Assembly (NCBI GenBank): GCA_002914805.1
Contig: JXTB01000431.1
Coordinates: forward strand, 66,874-130,873
DNA from: Parasponia andersonii
Taxonomy: Eukaryota; Streptophyta; Magnoliopsida; Rosales; Cannabaceae
Reading direction: 5' to 3'
Length of the DNA: 64,000 nucleotides
Numbering within the stretch: position 1 is the stretch's first letter; each line of letters starts with the position of its first letter. Under the pieces are notes generated by a model. That model did not search any database. It was not told the DNA's origin and saw nothing but the letters and a program-made list of their open reading frames with translations. This document shows, in pieces, positions 11,803 to 24,767 of the stretch. Made by a program: the position numbers and the translations under genes.

Positions 11803-11890
11803 AAGGAGAGAGAGAGCGAGGGAGAGAGTTTTTGCAGACGGAAGCCTTAGTCGTACGCTTTTCTTTCCTTTGACGTGCACACTTGAGCCT
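11500..11890. promoter_or_regulatory. GC-richer GA-repeat island, promoter or leader-like
   Basis: About 390 bases clearly richer in G+C than the surrounding 10 kb. It contains a CACGTG core near 11604, a perfect GA run at 11768-11799 and a second GA-rich stretch to about 11828. On the minus strand it looks like a pyrimidine-rich 5' leader, but no coding exon follows on either side. The ORFs inside it are repeat translations. It may be the promoter of a non-coding transcript or a relic of a lost gene. Confidence 0.3.
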
Positions 11891-14800
11891 CAAAAGCCTT
11901 ATATTTTTTTTTTTTTTAAATTTAGGTTTATATTATTATCGTTAAATATTTAGTATGTATGTAAACATATTTATTAATTTTAATAACTGTATTAAAATAT
12001 ATTAAGCATATAATTTTTTACATTTAATATATAAAATTTTATATTTTGTATATAAACATATATACTACACATTTTGTTATAACAATTAATAAAAGAATAT
12101 TTATGTAAATTAAGTCTAAAATTTAATCATCTTTCTATAAAGTTTTTTTTTCGCTTGTAAAATTTTCAGAATCTTATAAAATAACAAATAAATATATTAT
12201 GGCCTAGCTTTCACATTAGAGTAGGGTGATTTTGAGTTAATTTTATAATGATTCCTAAACTATATTATACCACTTTAAACCATGAATTTTTAACTTAAAT
12301 AGAATGTTACCTGGACTATATTACTTTTGCATTGTTGGCCATTAAGTTAAAAAATTTTGAAATTCAAAACACTTGGTGATCAACTCATAAATAATGAAAA
12401 CATCTATAGAAGTTCGAGAGTCAAAGTTGTGGAAAAAAAAATATAATTCTAGGGCTAAAGTTACACAAATTACAAACCATAATTCAAGGGCTATTAGTAA
12501 AATCAACCTTTCGTTTTTTTAATAAAAGTTAAAAAGCTCAATTTATTTATTTATTTATTCATTTTTAATTATTTCAATTTTGAGGTATAAAATGCTCAAT
12601 ATTATTTTGAATGTAAAGTCCTTGAAGGGATATTAATATTAGCTGTGTTTAGATTTATTTTTTTTTGTTAGCATATAAAAAACCGAAACAATGGTCATTT
12701 TTATTTGTGGCCCATGAATTATGGCTTTTGTATACTGTATACTCTTTAAATCTAATAAAACCTCAGTAAAAAAACAATGGTGCAACATATCAAAGTTCAG
12801 GTATGTACAATTCAACTATGTACCATTCATGCGAAAATTTAGACACCAAAATATTAGAACATCTATAATTGAGGGATCATTTGTGAAATTATTATCAGTA
12901 TTATTATTCTTTTTGGTTTACAGTGGATTTGAATAGCTTTTAATGCAAAATTAAGTAGGAATAATAGTACCCAGCAAAAAAATAAAAAAAGTAGGAACGA
13001 TATTAGACACCCAACTTTTATACCACTGAGGATAAGACAAGTGCATTGCTATATACAATTACTAATATATATCTCCTACGTATAGCCCTTAACAGGGTTA
13101 ACGATATTAATAGCCCTTAATTATAATTATCGTATCACTTTGTTATGTCAATTTTTAATTTACATAATAATAATTTTTGAATTATCTAATTGCTTCATTT
13201 TGTTATAATCTATTAAATAATTAATAGAAATAAATCATTACAAAATACACAGTTTAATAATTATGGTTAAGAATAAGATTCTGATTACACAGTAGATTAC
13301 CAAGATTTGTGCAATTATGTCTACTAAGATTTGTGCAATTATTACATTAATGACCATTTTTTTTAACAAACTGTTAACTTTTTAATATAAATAAATCCTG
13401 TATAAACACACAGTTTAATAATTATGACTAAAAACGAGATTTTGGCTCATAGAAGTAGATAATACTCAATTATACACTTTGTCCAAGAATATTTTCTGTT
13501 TAAAAATTAACAATATGTGATAAAGGAATCATTTCTATAACAATTACATAATTTAATGGCCATTATTATGTAAGTTGAAAATTTAGAACGTAAAGTAATA
13601 CAATAAATATAATTAAAGGGTTATATTCATGAAACTTATTAATTAATCCTTTATTACCAAGAAGAAATAAACATAAAACAAAAATAAGCAAACACACTGG
13701 CTTATAATGATTTAATGTCAGTGTGAAAGCGGCATTCATTTTCATCTATTATAGGTTTTCTATGTGATGAATATAATAAAAATTATAAGAATAATACTTA
13801 GTATATTTTCGTTAATGTAATTAGACTCCATATATCTAACATATATCTAACAGTACTTGTATATATTGATAACAACATAAATATTAATACCAGATAGTGT
13901 TGATCAACAAATTAATTATCTCATAATTATATCAAAATAGCACAATATACAAATGTGACAAAATCTTCAAAAAATCAAGTTAAAAAGGAAAGATTGGACT
14001 TTGGCAGGAAAAGCTTCAACCACGTTGGTAGCAGCTTAAATAATTTTTTATTATTTTTATTATTTATTATTTTTTTATTTTTTCGGAGCAGTTGTCAAAT
14101 GGCTTAAAATCTTGAGATTTTTCTTTTGGCTACTAGGGTCGTAGTGCTAGCCAGCGGATCAAACACAAGCCCATAAAGAAAAAGAAACCCAAGAATCGGT
14201 AGTTCCTAAAGTGAATTAACATATAATTATGGTGCCAAACATATTATCAACTAATAATGACATCCTAACCACAAACAACAAAACATCTAACATGATCTAA
14301 TTAAGCTGTTTTTATTTGTTTAATTCATGGTCAGGTAACCCTCCTCCACCCCAATTTCTTTTCTCTAAAGAAATATTGGCCATTCTGAGGGGAAAAAAAA
14401 AGAAAAAGACTAAATAACCTTTTAAATTGACCATACTGTATCTTCTTCCACTGTCAATGTTAAACTGTGCTTTTGGGACCCTTCCACACATTGTTGTGGT
14501 CTTGTACATGGATCATGGATGTGGTGTCCATTAGAGCTTAAAAAACTAATCATTTTGTGAGCCCCGCAGCTGAAAGATTCATGACCCAATTTGGCAAGGG
14601 ATTATTGGCTTTGGCTACAGTATTCAACAAAGTCAATTTATGTTTGTCCCATGAAATATTTTATACTAGCTAATTTTAAACTATTTTTGGGATTCAATAT
14701 CAACTGTAGATTCAAGGTTGATATAGTGCTTTCTTTGATCCTCTGCTTGTTGTAGTCTATTTCTGCTTTCATGCATTCTATTATTGTCAAGGATCCACAT

Positions 14801-17800
14801 TCATGGGAAGCGGAGCATGGATTCTAAACCCTTCTCTTAAATTTAAGACACCAAAGCACTAATAATAATCATCATCATCATCATTTCCTTGCATATATAG
14901 CAATACTTTTCTCCCATTTTCTTGTAAATTGGCTATATGAAATTATCATTGTTGTACTCTTAGTGGTGTAAAGCTAATCATGCCATTGGGGCCATTATAG
15001 AGAAAGGATTCCAGATTCAAGCTAATTACTCACACAAAATGAAGAGAGAGATCAGATTTGATTTGAATTTAGCTTGCATCATATCAAAGGTAATCAATAA
15101 ACATAGAAGTAGTAGCGTAGCAGCCATCTCATCACTACTATAGTCTCTGTATCAGTATAAGTAGTACGGTACACGTAACAAACACGTAAGCAAATTGTCA
15201 CTAGCTATATGACGCAAATAATAATAAACACATAGAAAAAACTTTTGTTACAAAAAGTCTTCTCAATACTCACTCTACAGTGATAGAAGAAGGTGGAAAT
15301 TAAAATGTTTTCAAAGCTCTCAGCTCAGACTATGCGCACCCAACTTTTCTGTAGACGAGGATTGTGTTTTTGATTTTGTAGTACTCTAGTACTATTCACA
15401 GTGGGTGGTTGCTTTAAGGATTCAGAAACATGAAGCAATTGATTGTGTCTTCTGTGACTGTCATCCACTGCCTTAGATCACTAGAAAACCTTTTCTCAAA
15501 TTTTCACATAATAACTCAATATGGGTGTGTGTGTGTGTGTTTTTTTTTTTTTAAAAATAATTTTTTGCACATATACGGACTTGACCAAAAGCAAAGTAGT
15601 TCCCAACTTGGTGTAGTGACAACTAGCTAAGCTAGACCCCTTTTGACTCGCCCAAAACCAAACTCAACCACCCTTTTCTAAAGACCGAAAAAAAATGAAC
15701 AAGAAAAAAAGAGGGGTGAAACTGGAATATCCACTTGACTACTGCAAGTAAAGAGATATCATCAAGTGTTATATATGGATTAACCAAACCAGTTCATGAG
15801 ATCATTGAGATATGAAAATCCAACTATGTTTTCCTGATGTCCATCATGATCATCTTCGTAATGGATAACTTTCAAAAAAAAAAAAAAGGTTACAGCCTCA
15901 TTTGGAAAACTCTAGTACTATTGACCATCAATGGAGTTGAAGAGTACTGCATGCATGCATGCAAAAGTACTATAATTAACTAGCAAGTGAAAAATGTTCA
16001 CCTTAAAGGATTTTTTTTTTTATAAAAAAAAAGTTAAAACAAGAGTCAACATTTGTCCAAAATCAGCAAAATTAGATCAAGATTTTGTAACAACTAAAAA
16101 GGCATTGTACAAGGAAAACAATAGAGAAATTAAGGATCAACTCTTCAAGTAAGAAGACAGAGGAGAAGTGTTACATGTACCCTACAGGGTCTAGAGCTTT
16201 CTTGATATGTTCCCTTAGTTATACTTGGAATTGGAGCCCCTTATATGGAATGGAAAAGTGTGTAACTAAAGGAATTTTTTTTTTTTGATAATAACTAAAG
16301 GAATATGAAACTGTAACAAAGTATTTTGTAAATAATCTTGTCTTATATAAGATGCCAGGGGAAAAGAAGAGGAACTTGTTCTGTTAATTGGATATGATTT
16401 AATCTTTGCAGGTTGGATTGTTGCTGCAGTCACAATCATGGCATTTTTTGGGGAAATACCACTAACAGGTCCAATAGAATCACTTAGTTTTATAACGTAT
16501 TGTGTAACCGAACAGCCGAACAGTACATTTGTCTTAATAAGCTAAGGCCAAAATCTGACACTAGACAGTAGCTTTAAATAAAGCATAATGATAATTTTTG
16601 TGTAGGTAACAGGAGTTAACAAAGACTCTAGTGCATGTTAATTATGAGTTAGTATCACAAACCCAAAATTACATAATAAAAGCAGTTAAAGATGGGAAAA
16701 TGCCAAGAATTAAAGAGAATGGAAAGGGGGAATAAAAAATCAAATATAATTGACATTGGTAATTTCATTTCATTCAGTTTGCGTACATCCTTTAGAGGAA
16801 GTGAAAATGATGTAGTGCGTAGAGGTTGAGGGTTCATGGAATGTTGGGAACTTCTAAGAGATTTCGAGGTGTTTCGGTGACTTGAATTTTGGCAATTTTT
16901 CACAAAAGTTTGAAACAGGTCCAATTATCAGGAGTCACAGGCTTTGCTCGTGACTTAGGTTCTTAATAATCACCGAAATCAAGCATGTCACTGAAAGGCG
17001 CAATAGTCACATATTTGTGATTATTTACGTGTTACTAATAAAGACACTCAGTCGCTAGAAATTGTGATATTCCTAAAAAAAGTTATTTTTTAAAGCACTT
17101 ATTTTAGTCTAAAATACTCCTAACCAGGTCCATTGACTATAAATCATGTCGAATATGTAAGAAAAGACATTAGGGACTGACAACTTTTCCATTCCAAACT
17201 GAATCCAAACATAGGCTAATCAGGACAATTTAATCCAATACCATCCTTTATCCAATGTGCCAAACGCAATAGTCATGTCAAATGGCTTACGCCCTAATGG
17301 ATCATTGTATACTCTTAATTTGTAAATACATCTCAAAAGGAATCATGACTCAATTTTATTTTTTTTTCTTTTTAAGCACAAAAAGAAAAAGGGCAAAGAA
17401 AATTCAACATGATGATGATTCTTTTGTGGTTTTGAACCGAAGGGAGATCATGAAGTTGCTCTTTTGATTAAAGTTTATTCAATGATTCATTTGCTATTGA
17501 CCTATAACGTGCTCTGGATGGACTACATCGACTATCTTACTGCAGAACTTCATAAGCAAAATTTTGCATGTACTACTTATCAAATTTCAAGATTCTCTCG
17601 ATGTAATTCCGTTTAACTGTGCGGAGTTTTATTTTAAATATATGATTCACTGTTTCAAATGTACATACTTAAAAATTCTATATTATTTGATTATGATACA
17701 TCTCTAATTTTGATAGTTACCCAAATTAGTTTTAAATTTACAAGAACTAGTGCAGTAGATGTTGTTTCTGAATTGAAAACAATAGAACAACTGAAGAACA

Positions 17801-18600
17801 CAATAACGCTGGAATATTATTAATAAAGTTGATAACGAAAGATGAGTACAACTTATGAAACAAAAAAGGTCCTAAATAGATAATCCTAGGTTAGGAATCG
17901 GAAACGAATTGAAACGTGGAAAAAAAAAAATTTTAATAAAAAGACTATTCTAAACAATAACAAATAGGAGACTAGTAACAAAACAAGTAACTTACAATAA
18001 GTAACTAGAAACAAGTAATTAAATAAAGAAACAATGCCATGGACACTCATTCTCTTATGACCAAATACCACTTTACACACTATATTCTCATTGATCCAAA
18101 AAGTTCCCCTTGTTTTTTAAAAAGAAGAAACAGAATATCTCCTCCATCTCTTTTTGGTCAAAACTAGCTTTTATTTTCTAAAAAATCCCAATAATACACC
18201 CCTTAATAATGTTTAAAACTAATTGTTATTTCTATTATTTTTTATTATTTAAATATTTAGTAGTCTTTGTCAATGGTTTTCTTTTTTTGTTCTTTAATTA
18301 TTTGAGATTTTTTTTATAGAAGAATTCTAAGTGTTCAATTGGTTTGACATTTTGAGTTTAAATATAAAATCTTTTAATAATATGTTTGGCTACAAGGATA
18401 GGAGAATAAGAGTAAAGTCTTAAAAAAGTATTTAAAACTTTTTTTAAAGGAAATAATACATTTAAAACTACTAGTTTGACTAAAAAATCTGAGAATAGTA
18501 ATACTTCTTCAATTTATGAGAATAGATAGTGTGAAGTGGTATTAGCCGAATTAGAAAATTGTTTTTGGTAATATCCCTTAAAATAAAGTCAAATGGGTTT
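11891..18600. other. AT-rich intergenic DNA
   Basis: No gene supported. Minor items: a TG run at 15522-15540 followed by poly-T; an alternating GCATGC block (about 15949-15964), a self-complementary RY-type motif; and an ATC run at 14868-14884. The part from 14100 to 15700 is slightly less AT-rich. I looked there for common conserved miRNA sequences from memory and recognised none. Confidence 0.5.
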
Positions 18601-18606
18601 TATTGC

Positions 18607-19015
18607 GAAATGATCGAATTTTGGACTAAGTAAATGTCCCTTTTCAAATATTATAGCAAAATAACCAATATATCAGTAGATATACAGTGCAAAATGTGAT
18701 GTATCTAGTTGGTATATAAATATATATAGTAAGGGTAAAAATACATATACTTAGTTATTTAGCTATAAAAGGGTGTCTTATAGAAAAATAACTAAAATTT
18801 GGGCTCAGTTTAAGTAAATGTCGATTTTTCAAATGTTATAGCAAAATAACCGGTACATTAGTATATGTACTATGTGTAAAATATTATATACCTAATATAA
18901 AAATTCATATACTTAATTCATAAACTAAAACTGATACATAAATATATGTATCAAGTGAAAAAATACATGTACTTTGTCATTTAGCTATAAAAAAAGAAAA
19001 ATAGATATTTATTAA
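18607..19015. repeat. Diverged tandem duplication, about 175-235 bp unit
   Basis: Two successive blocks share 'AAGTAAATGTC', 'TTTTCAAAT', 'TATAGCAAAATAACC' and, at their ends, 'TTTAGCTATAAAA'. The first covers about 18607-18780 and the second about 18781-19015. No coding content. Confidence 0.55.
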
Positions 19016-19103
19016 AATGAAGTATAATTTTCCAAGTCTGCTCTTCCAAATAAGCTAGGGTTTGTAGCACTTTTACCTATATAAAAAAATAATTATAAAA
19101 ATA

Positions 19104-19385
19104 GGGTGCGTCATGTTTTTCCATTTCTGTACCACATTGTTTTAGAAAACTATCACTTCTTAAAAAGTATTTAGAAAAAATGTCACTTTTAAAATGATTA
19201 TTAGATAGCAGTGTCCGAAAAATGGTTTTTAGTTATCAGTTATATGCCAGTTGTAAATACTTTGGATTACTAGTTATCAATACTCGAAAACCGGTTACAA
19301 CCTATTATTTTTAAAAATGGTATTTTTCTAAAAGAAATTTAAAAATACATTTCTAAAAAACACGGTAGGAAAAACTAAGCTCACC
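19104..19385. mobile_element. Small MITE-like element
   Basis: The left end (GGGTGCGTCATGTTTTTCC, followed by a TTTTAGAAA block) and the reverse-complemented right end (GGTGAGCTTAGTTTTTCC, followed by a TTTTTTAGAAA block) form long imperfect inverted repeats around an ORF-free core of roughly 280 bp. No clear target duplication is visible, so the superfamily is left open. Confidence 0.4.
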
Positions 19386-19830
19386 ATATATTTCCAATTT
19401 TATTCTAAACAGGCGATGGCCTAATTTCTTTTCTCAATAAGGTACTATGACATGTCCCGGGCCATTGGGCCTCGGTTTGGGTTGTCCTACGTGAATACCT
19501 GGAGTAAATTAGGTTCAGTACAAGTTTAAGAGAGCAAGTTTTCCCTTGGCAGTAATTTTTTAATTTTTTGTTTGTATCAATTTTTCTTCCAAATCAGCTC
19601 TTAATTTTCTCCAAATTGATTGAGATTTAAAGACTAACTTATTGAGTTTCTTCAACTGATTGGTTGATGATTCGGCTACCGAGTAGTTGCTATACTTTCT
19701 AAACATATTTATTTAACTACTACATGACAAATGTTGAGTTTTAGAACTCTATTTAAATAAGAGCCTCCACGAACCAGTCCTTTCAGCATTCCATAAAATA
19801 AAAATTACTTATATTATTCCTGAGGGTGTT

Positions 19831-19959
19831 AGGCTCAAAATTTTATATCCTAATCTTTTAATTAAGGATTGTTCATTGTCTTGAGTAAATGGCTCAGAAT
19901 TTTATGTCCAATTTTTTTTTTTCGTGATTAATTAAGGTTTGTCCATTGTCTGACTAAAT
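19831..19959. repeat. Imperfect tandem duplication, about 60-70 bp unit
   Basis: 'GGCTCAAAATTTTAT...TTAATTAAGGATTG' at 19831 is followed by 'GGCTCAGAATTTTAT...TTAATTAAGGTTTG' at 19890. Both end in a 'TCCATTGTCT/TTCATTGTCT' stretch. Confidence 0.55.
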
Positions 19960-20718
19960 TTTGCAAATAACAAGTTGAGTTTTTCTGTCACTAACTAGTT
20001 AAATTTTGTTCGCTGTAAAAGGTAGTTTGGCACAAAAGTACCATATTTCCGAATATATTTTAGTTAGCTGCTATGACAGTGAATTGATTTTTAGAACTAC
20101 TTAATTATTAAAGTCTCCCCAGTGTTCCCTACTTCTCCAATGAAACAGAGTACACCCCCAAAACTTAATTTTGTTCCGTGAGATTGAGCAATGGCATTTA
20201 CGCTTTGAAAAATCGTAGTCCAAAACTGCCCTTTGCAAAATCAGGAGTCACAGCAAGTTCAGATGCAATTTATGCACTACCGAGTTCTGACGTTTCAAAA
20301 GGGATGGCAAAGCCAATACTTGTACACCTCCTTCACACTCCAATGAAAAAAAAAAAAAGAAAAAATCATGGGAATATTAACTGGACAGGTAACTATTACG
20401 ATGATCTTCGAACGATAAATAGAAGGCCTTATTATGATGGTCTGGCAAACATTTCAACATTGTAACACTAATTATCCCAAAAAGGACTAGGAGAGAAACA
20501 TAAAAATGACCATATAATTGGGAAAAATAAAGAAAGATCCTTCCAACAACTTTAGGAAAAGTTGGCTAAAACAGCAGAATAAGTACTTGTAGCAAACATT
20601 AACCTTCGCTTCTAAAGTCTAAACAACTTTCAAACGTTGCCAAAAAATTCTATACACAATAAGATAGCCTTACTCATTATCTAGTACTTGGACATGAAGC
20701 AGACATATCTCAGGATTC

Positions 20719-22877
20719 TCAATATGGCGGTGAAGGATAGGTTCCAGGAAAATGACCTAATTCAACAGAGAACAGAAATACTGTAAGTAGCAATAAAATA
20801 AAAGATTGGCAGCAATAAATATTTAATCCAAAGCAAAGTTACCTGGTGGGTGGTAAGGAGAGGCGTGTGGAGGAGGCGGGTATGGAGATGGAGGATAAGC
20901 TGATGTTGGCGGATAAGCTGATGTTGGTGGATATGGTTGGGGAGGATAGGCAGATGGCTGGGGAGGAGGGTATGAAGATGGCGGATACCCTCCCAAATTA
21001 GGCGAGTACGAAGGATAGGGTGATGGAGCTGGGTAGGACGTTGCTTGTTGCGGGTAAGGAGCTGTAGCGGCTGGTGGGGGTGTAGAGTACAAGGAAACTT
21101 GTGGAGCAGGTGGTGTTAGATACGGTGGGGCTGAGGGAGCATGGCTTTTCGCGGGTTTCTGCAGCAAAATGTAAACATGTGTTACATTTAAAAGAAACAC
21201 AGATTTTACAATAACCAAATTAAACTTAAAAAGGTCTAACTTACGTTGGCATTCGCATAATGCAATATGAGTCTTACTTCTCCAGCATACCTTTGAGGAT
21301 AAAAAAGAGGCTACATCAGCACCCAAAAGATTTCTACCCTACTTGTAAAACCCAAAATGAATTTTGATAGTCACAAAGCACCAGCAAACTTATATCCCCA
21401 AATGCCGAAAAAGGTGAACACTAAAATATGACGTGATATATAAAGCTTTATCCAGTCTTAGAGTTCAGCAAAATTATTGAAAAGAGTTATCCTATCCATA
21501 AGAGAAGAAACAACATTTCAATGTCTGAAAACAACTGACATGAGCATGCAATGATTCACACTAAAACACCAATTTCCACAAAATAAATCAACCGATTAAA
21601 AAGCAAATAGTAGTGAAGTTTGCTAAATAACAATAGAACTGTCACCCTTAAACTTTGGTATGATCAATTTTTCTCTTTAAATGCTGTTTTGTCCATCGAC
21701 ATGATAAAAGAAAGGCGTGTAGCGTGCTATCACAGAAGCTCATACCACCTAGACACTTTTCTCTTTTTCTTTTGTGGAACTAAACGTGGTGTACGAGCAC
21801 AGATATAAAATGTCAGCGAGTACTAAAAGTCCAAAAAGTGCCAGACAGTTTACGAGTGAAAACTAAAACCTAACACTTCTCTCTTTTAAGATAACTATAA
21901 TTTGGATGAAGAGTAGCGTAAATAATCATCTCTGATTAGAGCAATCAGTCCCTTTTTTTGGTTTTAGTTTTTAGTTTTCCTTTTTCTAAAAATCCCCTCC
22001 TTCTCAAGAGTAAAACAAATAAAAAGAGATTCTCTTTAAGCAGTTTACATGATAAGATTCTGCATTTGAAGCAGTAGTCTCATTATTAATTTTTTTTTTA
22101 CCTGCCAGTCTTAGTCTGAAGTGGCCAAGGACTATCATCATAACCCTGAGAAAGAACCTTATGAAGTTGAACCCTGAAAAATCAAAATACAGCACAAAAT
22201 CAAACCTAGGAACTCAATTACCAGAAAACAATCGAAAAAAAGAAAACAAAGAAACTAAGTCGAAATTGACTTACTTTCCGCTCCCAATGAAGTCGTCGTT
22301 ACTGATGGAATTGCTGTTCCAAACTACAACATTCAACTCCCTAAGGCCTTCAATCAAAGTAAATACGAACTTTTCTTGGAATGTAGGATTTTTACCACCA
22401 TCTGCATACACAACACAAATTCTTAAAAAGGGCCTTAAAAGTACCCAAAAATCTATCAAACAAGATAAAGTAAAATGGGGTTTGACCACAATTTCAGATC
22501 CCCCACAAATTAAAAAAAAAAAAACGGCGAATAATATAGCTTTATAGGCATATAGGGTAGAAATTAAGACCAACCAGTGCATGTTCTTGTACGGAATTTG
22601 GTGCTAGCATATTCAAGACAAACGTATGGATCTTGCCGTGAGAACCATTCTGTGTCCTTCAACTTGTTACACGCAACAACTACAGGACCCCAAAAAAAAA
22701 AAAAAAACAGAACCAATTAAAGAATTGAAAGAGAGAAAAGTTTGAAGAAAGAAGAAGAAGGGTTTTGATAAAAGGAAAAAAAATATAAGAAAAAGAAGAA
22801 AAAAAGGGGGCTAAGTAAGAGGATGAATGAATACCAGTAACTTCAAGAAGTAGTCCTTGAATACCAGAAATCGACAT
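20719..22877 (-). CDS. C2-domain protein with proline-rich tail (SRC2 / elicitor-responsive type)
   Basis: Seven exons with GT/AG borders and consistent phases: 22877-22835, 22679-22575, 22401-22275, 22173-22102, 21290-21245, 21158-20843 and 20756-20719; 248 residues. Residues 1 to about 127 form one C2 domain: it starts 'MSISGIQGLLLEVTVV', has 'SRQDPYVCLEY', 'GGKNPTFQEKF' and 'VWNSNSISNDDFIG', and closes with 'GEVRLILHY'. Asp residues in the 'RQDPYV' and 'NDDF' loops are where calcium-binding acids normally sit. Residues from about 132 on are rich in Pro, Tyr, Ser and Ala, with PPxxYPP-type repeats and two copies of 'PPTSAY'. Relatives are small proteins induced by cold, pathogens or elicitors that bind membranes in response to calcium. 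No signal peptide or membrane helix is seen. The exact orthologue is not clear, so no symbol is given. Confidence 0.88.
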
Positions 22878-23124
22878 GGGAATCAGAAGAAGAGGGTACA
22901 CAAAATTGCAAACCAAGTGAATGGGTTTTTGTCTTTGAAATATAAAGATAGGAGGATTGGATGCATTGACTTGAAAAGGCGTTCACCTTTTTAAATACCT
23001 AAAGGCTTTAACACCGCGTTTCTTTTGTCCTTTTCCTCTGTTTAATTTCCTAACAATATTCAAGGGCATAACGCGCTTGTGGTTAAGTCGGTCATTGCCC
23101 ACGCCCGCTGCCCTTAACAACGAT

Positions 23125-23760
23125 GACTCTTTCTTTCTTTCTTTCTTTTCTTCTTTTTTTTTTTTTTTTTTTTTCTTCCTTAGAATATAAGATACACGTG
23201 AAAATATAATTAATCACAAGCTAAGCGGAAGTTAAATCAATTTCAATAGCTTATAAACAGATGATGGGACATTACTCCCATCATCAACTACGAGAGAATT
23301 CAAAGAACAACAAAAAAAATAATGGGCTACCATATTTTGTTTCGACGAAATATGATAACATTTATCATCTTTTATTAAATCTAATAATTTAACAATACCA
23401 ATAACCAATATGCCTTCAACAGAGTTACAGGTGCCAGAATTCACTAGAGAGGTAACAATAAGGGATGTATACTCGACATACAGGATTCGTGAGCCTCTTG
23501 TGTGAGTAAGATGCAAGCCTAGTCTCGTAAACAAAAGACTAGATTGAGAAATATAAGAGACCACCGAAAAACGACTTGATATGTATAGAACCACTGCTCC
23601 TAAATAGTCCCGAAGCATCATTCTGAAACCTATCGAGGTGACTCCATTGGAAATAATAGCAATGTTCAACTTCAAACACCTAGCACTTGGCGGTATCCAA
23701 CATTTATCAACAACAGGAGACTTGAGAGGCAAGATCGACTAAGCAACGCACGGTTTGCAA
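23125..23760 (-). mobile_element. 5'-truncated LINE remnant with poly(A)-like tail
   Basis: On the minus strand a decayed RNase H-like domain (23732-23232) is followed by a short 3' UTR and then a run of A with scattered G (T-rich on the plus strand, about 23125-23176). This is the order at the 3' end of plant L1-type LINEs. No reverse transcriptase is present, as in a 5'-truncated insertion. No flanking duplication was recognised. Confidence 0.5.
23232..23732 (-). pseudogene. Dead RNase H-like domain (RVT_3 type) of a LINE
   Basis: 166 codons without a stop. The frame retains the outline of the plant LINE RNase H domain: 'WIPPSARCLKLN' at the start, 'GVTSIGFRMMLRDYLGAVV', and 'NMVAHYF' near the end. 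The acidic residues that bind metal in this fold are missing or shifted: the Asp after 'KLN' is gone, the usual AE pair reads 'LFTRL', and the later D-S position reads 'EYTS'. A catalytic product is therefore unlikely. A stand-alone plant RNase H-like gene is the alternative, but the poly(A)-like tail favours a LINE. Confidence 0.5.
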
Positions 23761-23829
23761 ACTCCTTCTTAATTGATAATTAAATTATGAAATAAGTAAA
23801 AAAGAAAAGCAATATGATATAAGGGGTGA

Positions 23830-24250
23830 TATTGAAAATAAACTTGTTTAAGCCCATTAATATGAGAACCAAATAAGTTGAAGTTAACCCAAGTGCAAAG
23901 TACGTAAAAAAAGAAATCTAAATCCAAATTGAAGAAACATTCTACCTAGAATCTTCTTGCGAATCATTTGATTACTTAAATTATTATTAGAAGTGTGTAA
24001 AAGAAAACATGTGTAACTTAAGAATTTTTATAATTATTTATGTGTGTAGTTCTCCTTGTTTCTCATATAGTATAAATATTCCTTCACATTTGGATTCTAA
24101 GCATCAAGTAAGAAACAAAGTTTCTAAAAGTGAAGAGAAGAGAGAAAGAAGCATAACTTCTAGCGAGTGAGTGAGCTTGAAAAGTGAAGTTGAGAATTTT
24201 CACTTGCAATAATATTTGATTAAGTAATAAAACTTATTTTATTTCTGACA
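23830..24250 (+). repeat. 5' LTR of copia-1
   Basis: Matches the 3' LTR along its length but lacks two segments present there: about 19 bp around 'AGAAGTGTTCTAGGCCCAT', and about 30 bp containing 'TAGTATTAGCTAGATATTAG'. Confidence 0.85.
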
Positions 24251-24253
24251 AAG

Positions 24254-24265
24254 TGGTATTAGAGC
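24254..24265 (+). other. Primer-binding site of copia-1
   Basis: TGGTATTAGAGC, three bases after the 5' LTR end. It is complementary to the 3' end of initiator methionine tRNA except for one C-to-T change. Confidence 0.8.
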
Positions 24266-24767
24266 AATGTTGTGATTTCTCTTGAAATTTTAAGTATGCT
24301 CCGTGGTTGCAGTTTTGACTGATCTTCCACATCAAAAAAGAATTCATGAGATTAAGAGGACTAGATATTTGTTCCAAACATACTACTATTACATATCAAA
24401 TCGAAGAGTTTGACGAGATGAATACGTTATGCAAAAATCAGCCCAATCGGAGCTCATACTAGTTTGAATGAGTTGTCGGAAGTTTGCTGCCACAAATTAA
24501 GCCAACTCACCGAGTTAAGCCTAGTCAGAGTCGTTTAACCAAGCCATCAGAACTGTTTAACCGAGCTGTCAGAGTCGTTGACCAAGCCATCAAAGCCATT
24601 GATCTCACCGATGACCAGACTATTAACCATCATTGACCGTTGAATAAGTGGTTGACTTTGGCTATTGATTTTGACTAAGACGATATACTAGTCAGTCTTA
24701 AGATTTTTCGTCGTTCTGGATCTATCTGTGTAGTTGAAATTTCTAAAAGCTCACTCTGTTAAGAGTT

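Noticed and set aside
11620..11953. Overlapping ORFs on both strands with Ser-Leu or Arg-Glu runs
   Set aside because: Translations of a GA/CT microsatellite.
14100..16400. Possible miRNA precursor region
   Set aside because: I looked for common conserved plant miRNA sequences on both strands from memory and found none; folding cannot be run here.
20178..20465. 95-codon plus-strand ORF downstream of the C2 gene
   Set aside because: Opens at GTG; no domain; the in-frame lysine run comes from a poly-A tract.
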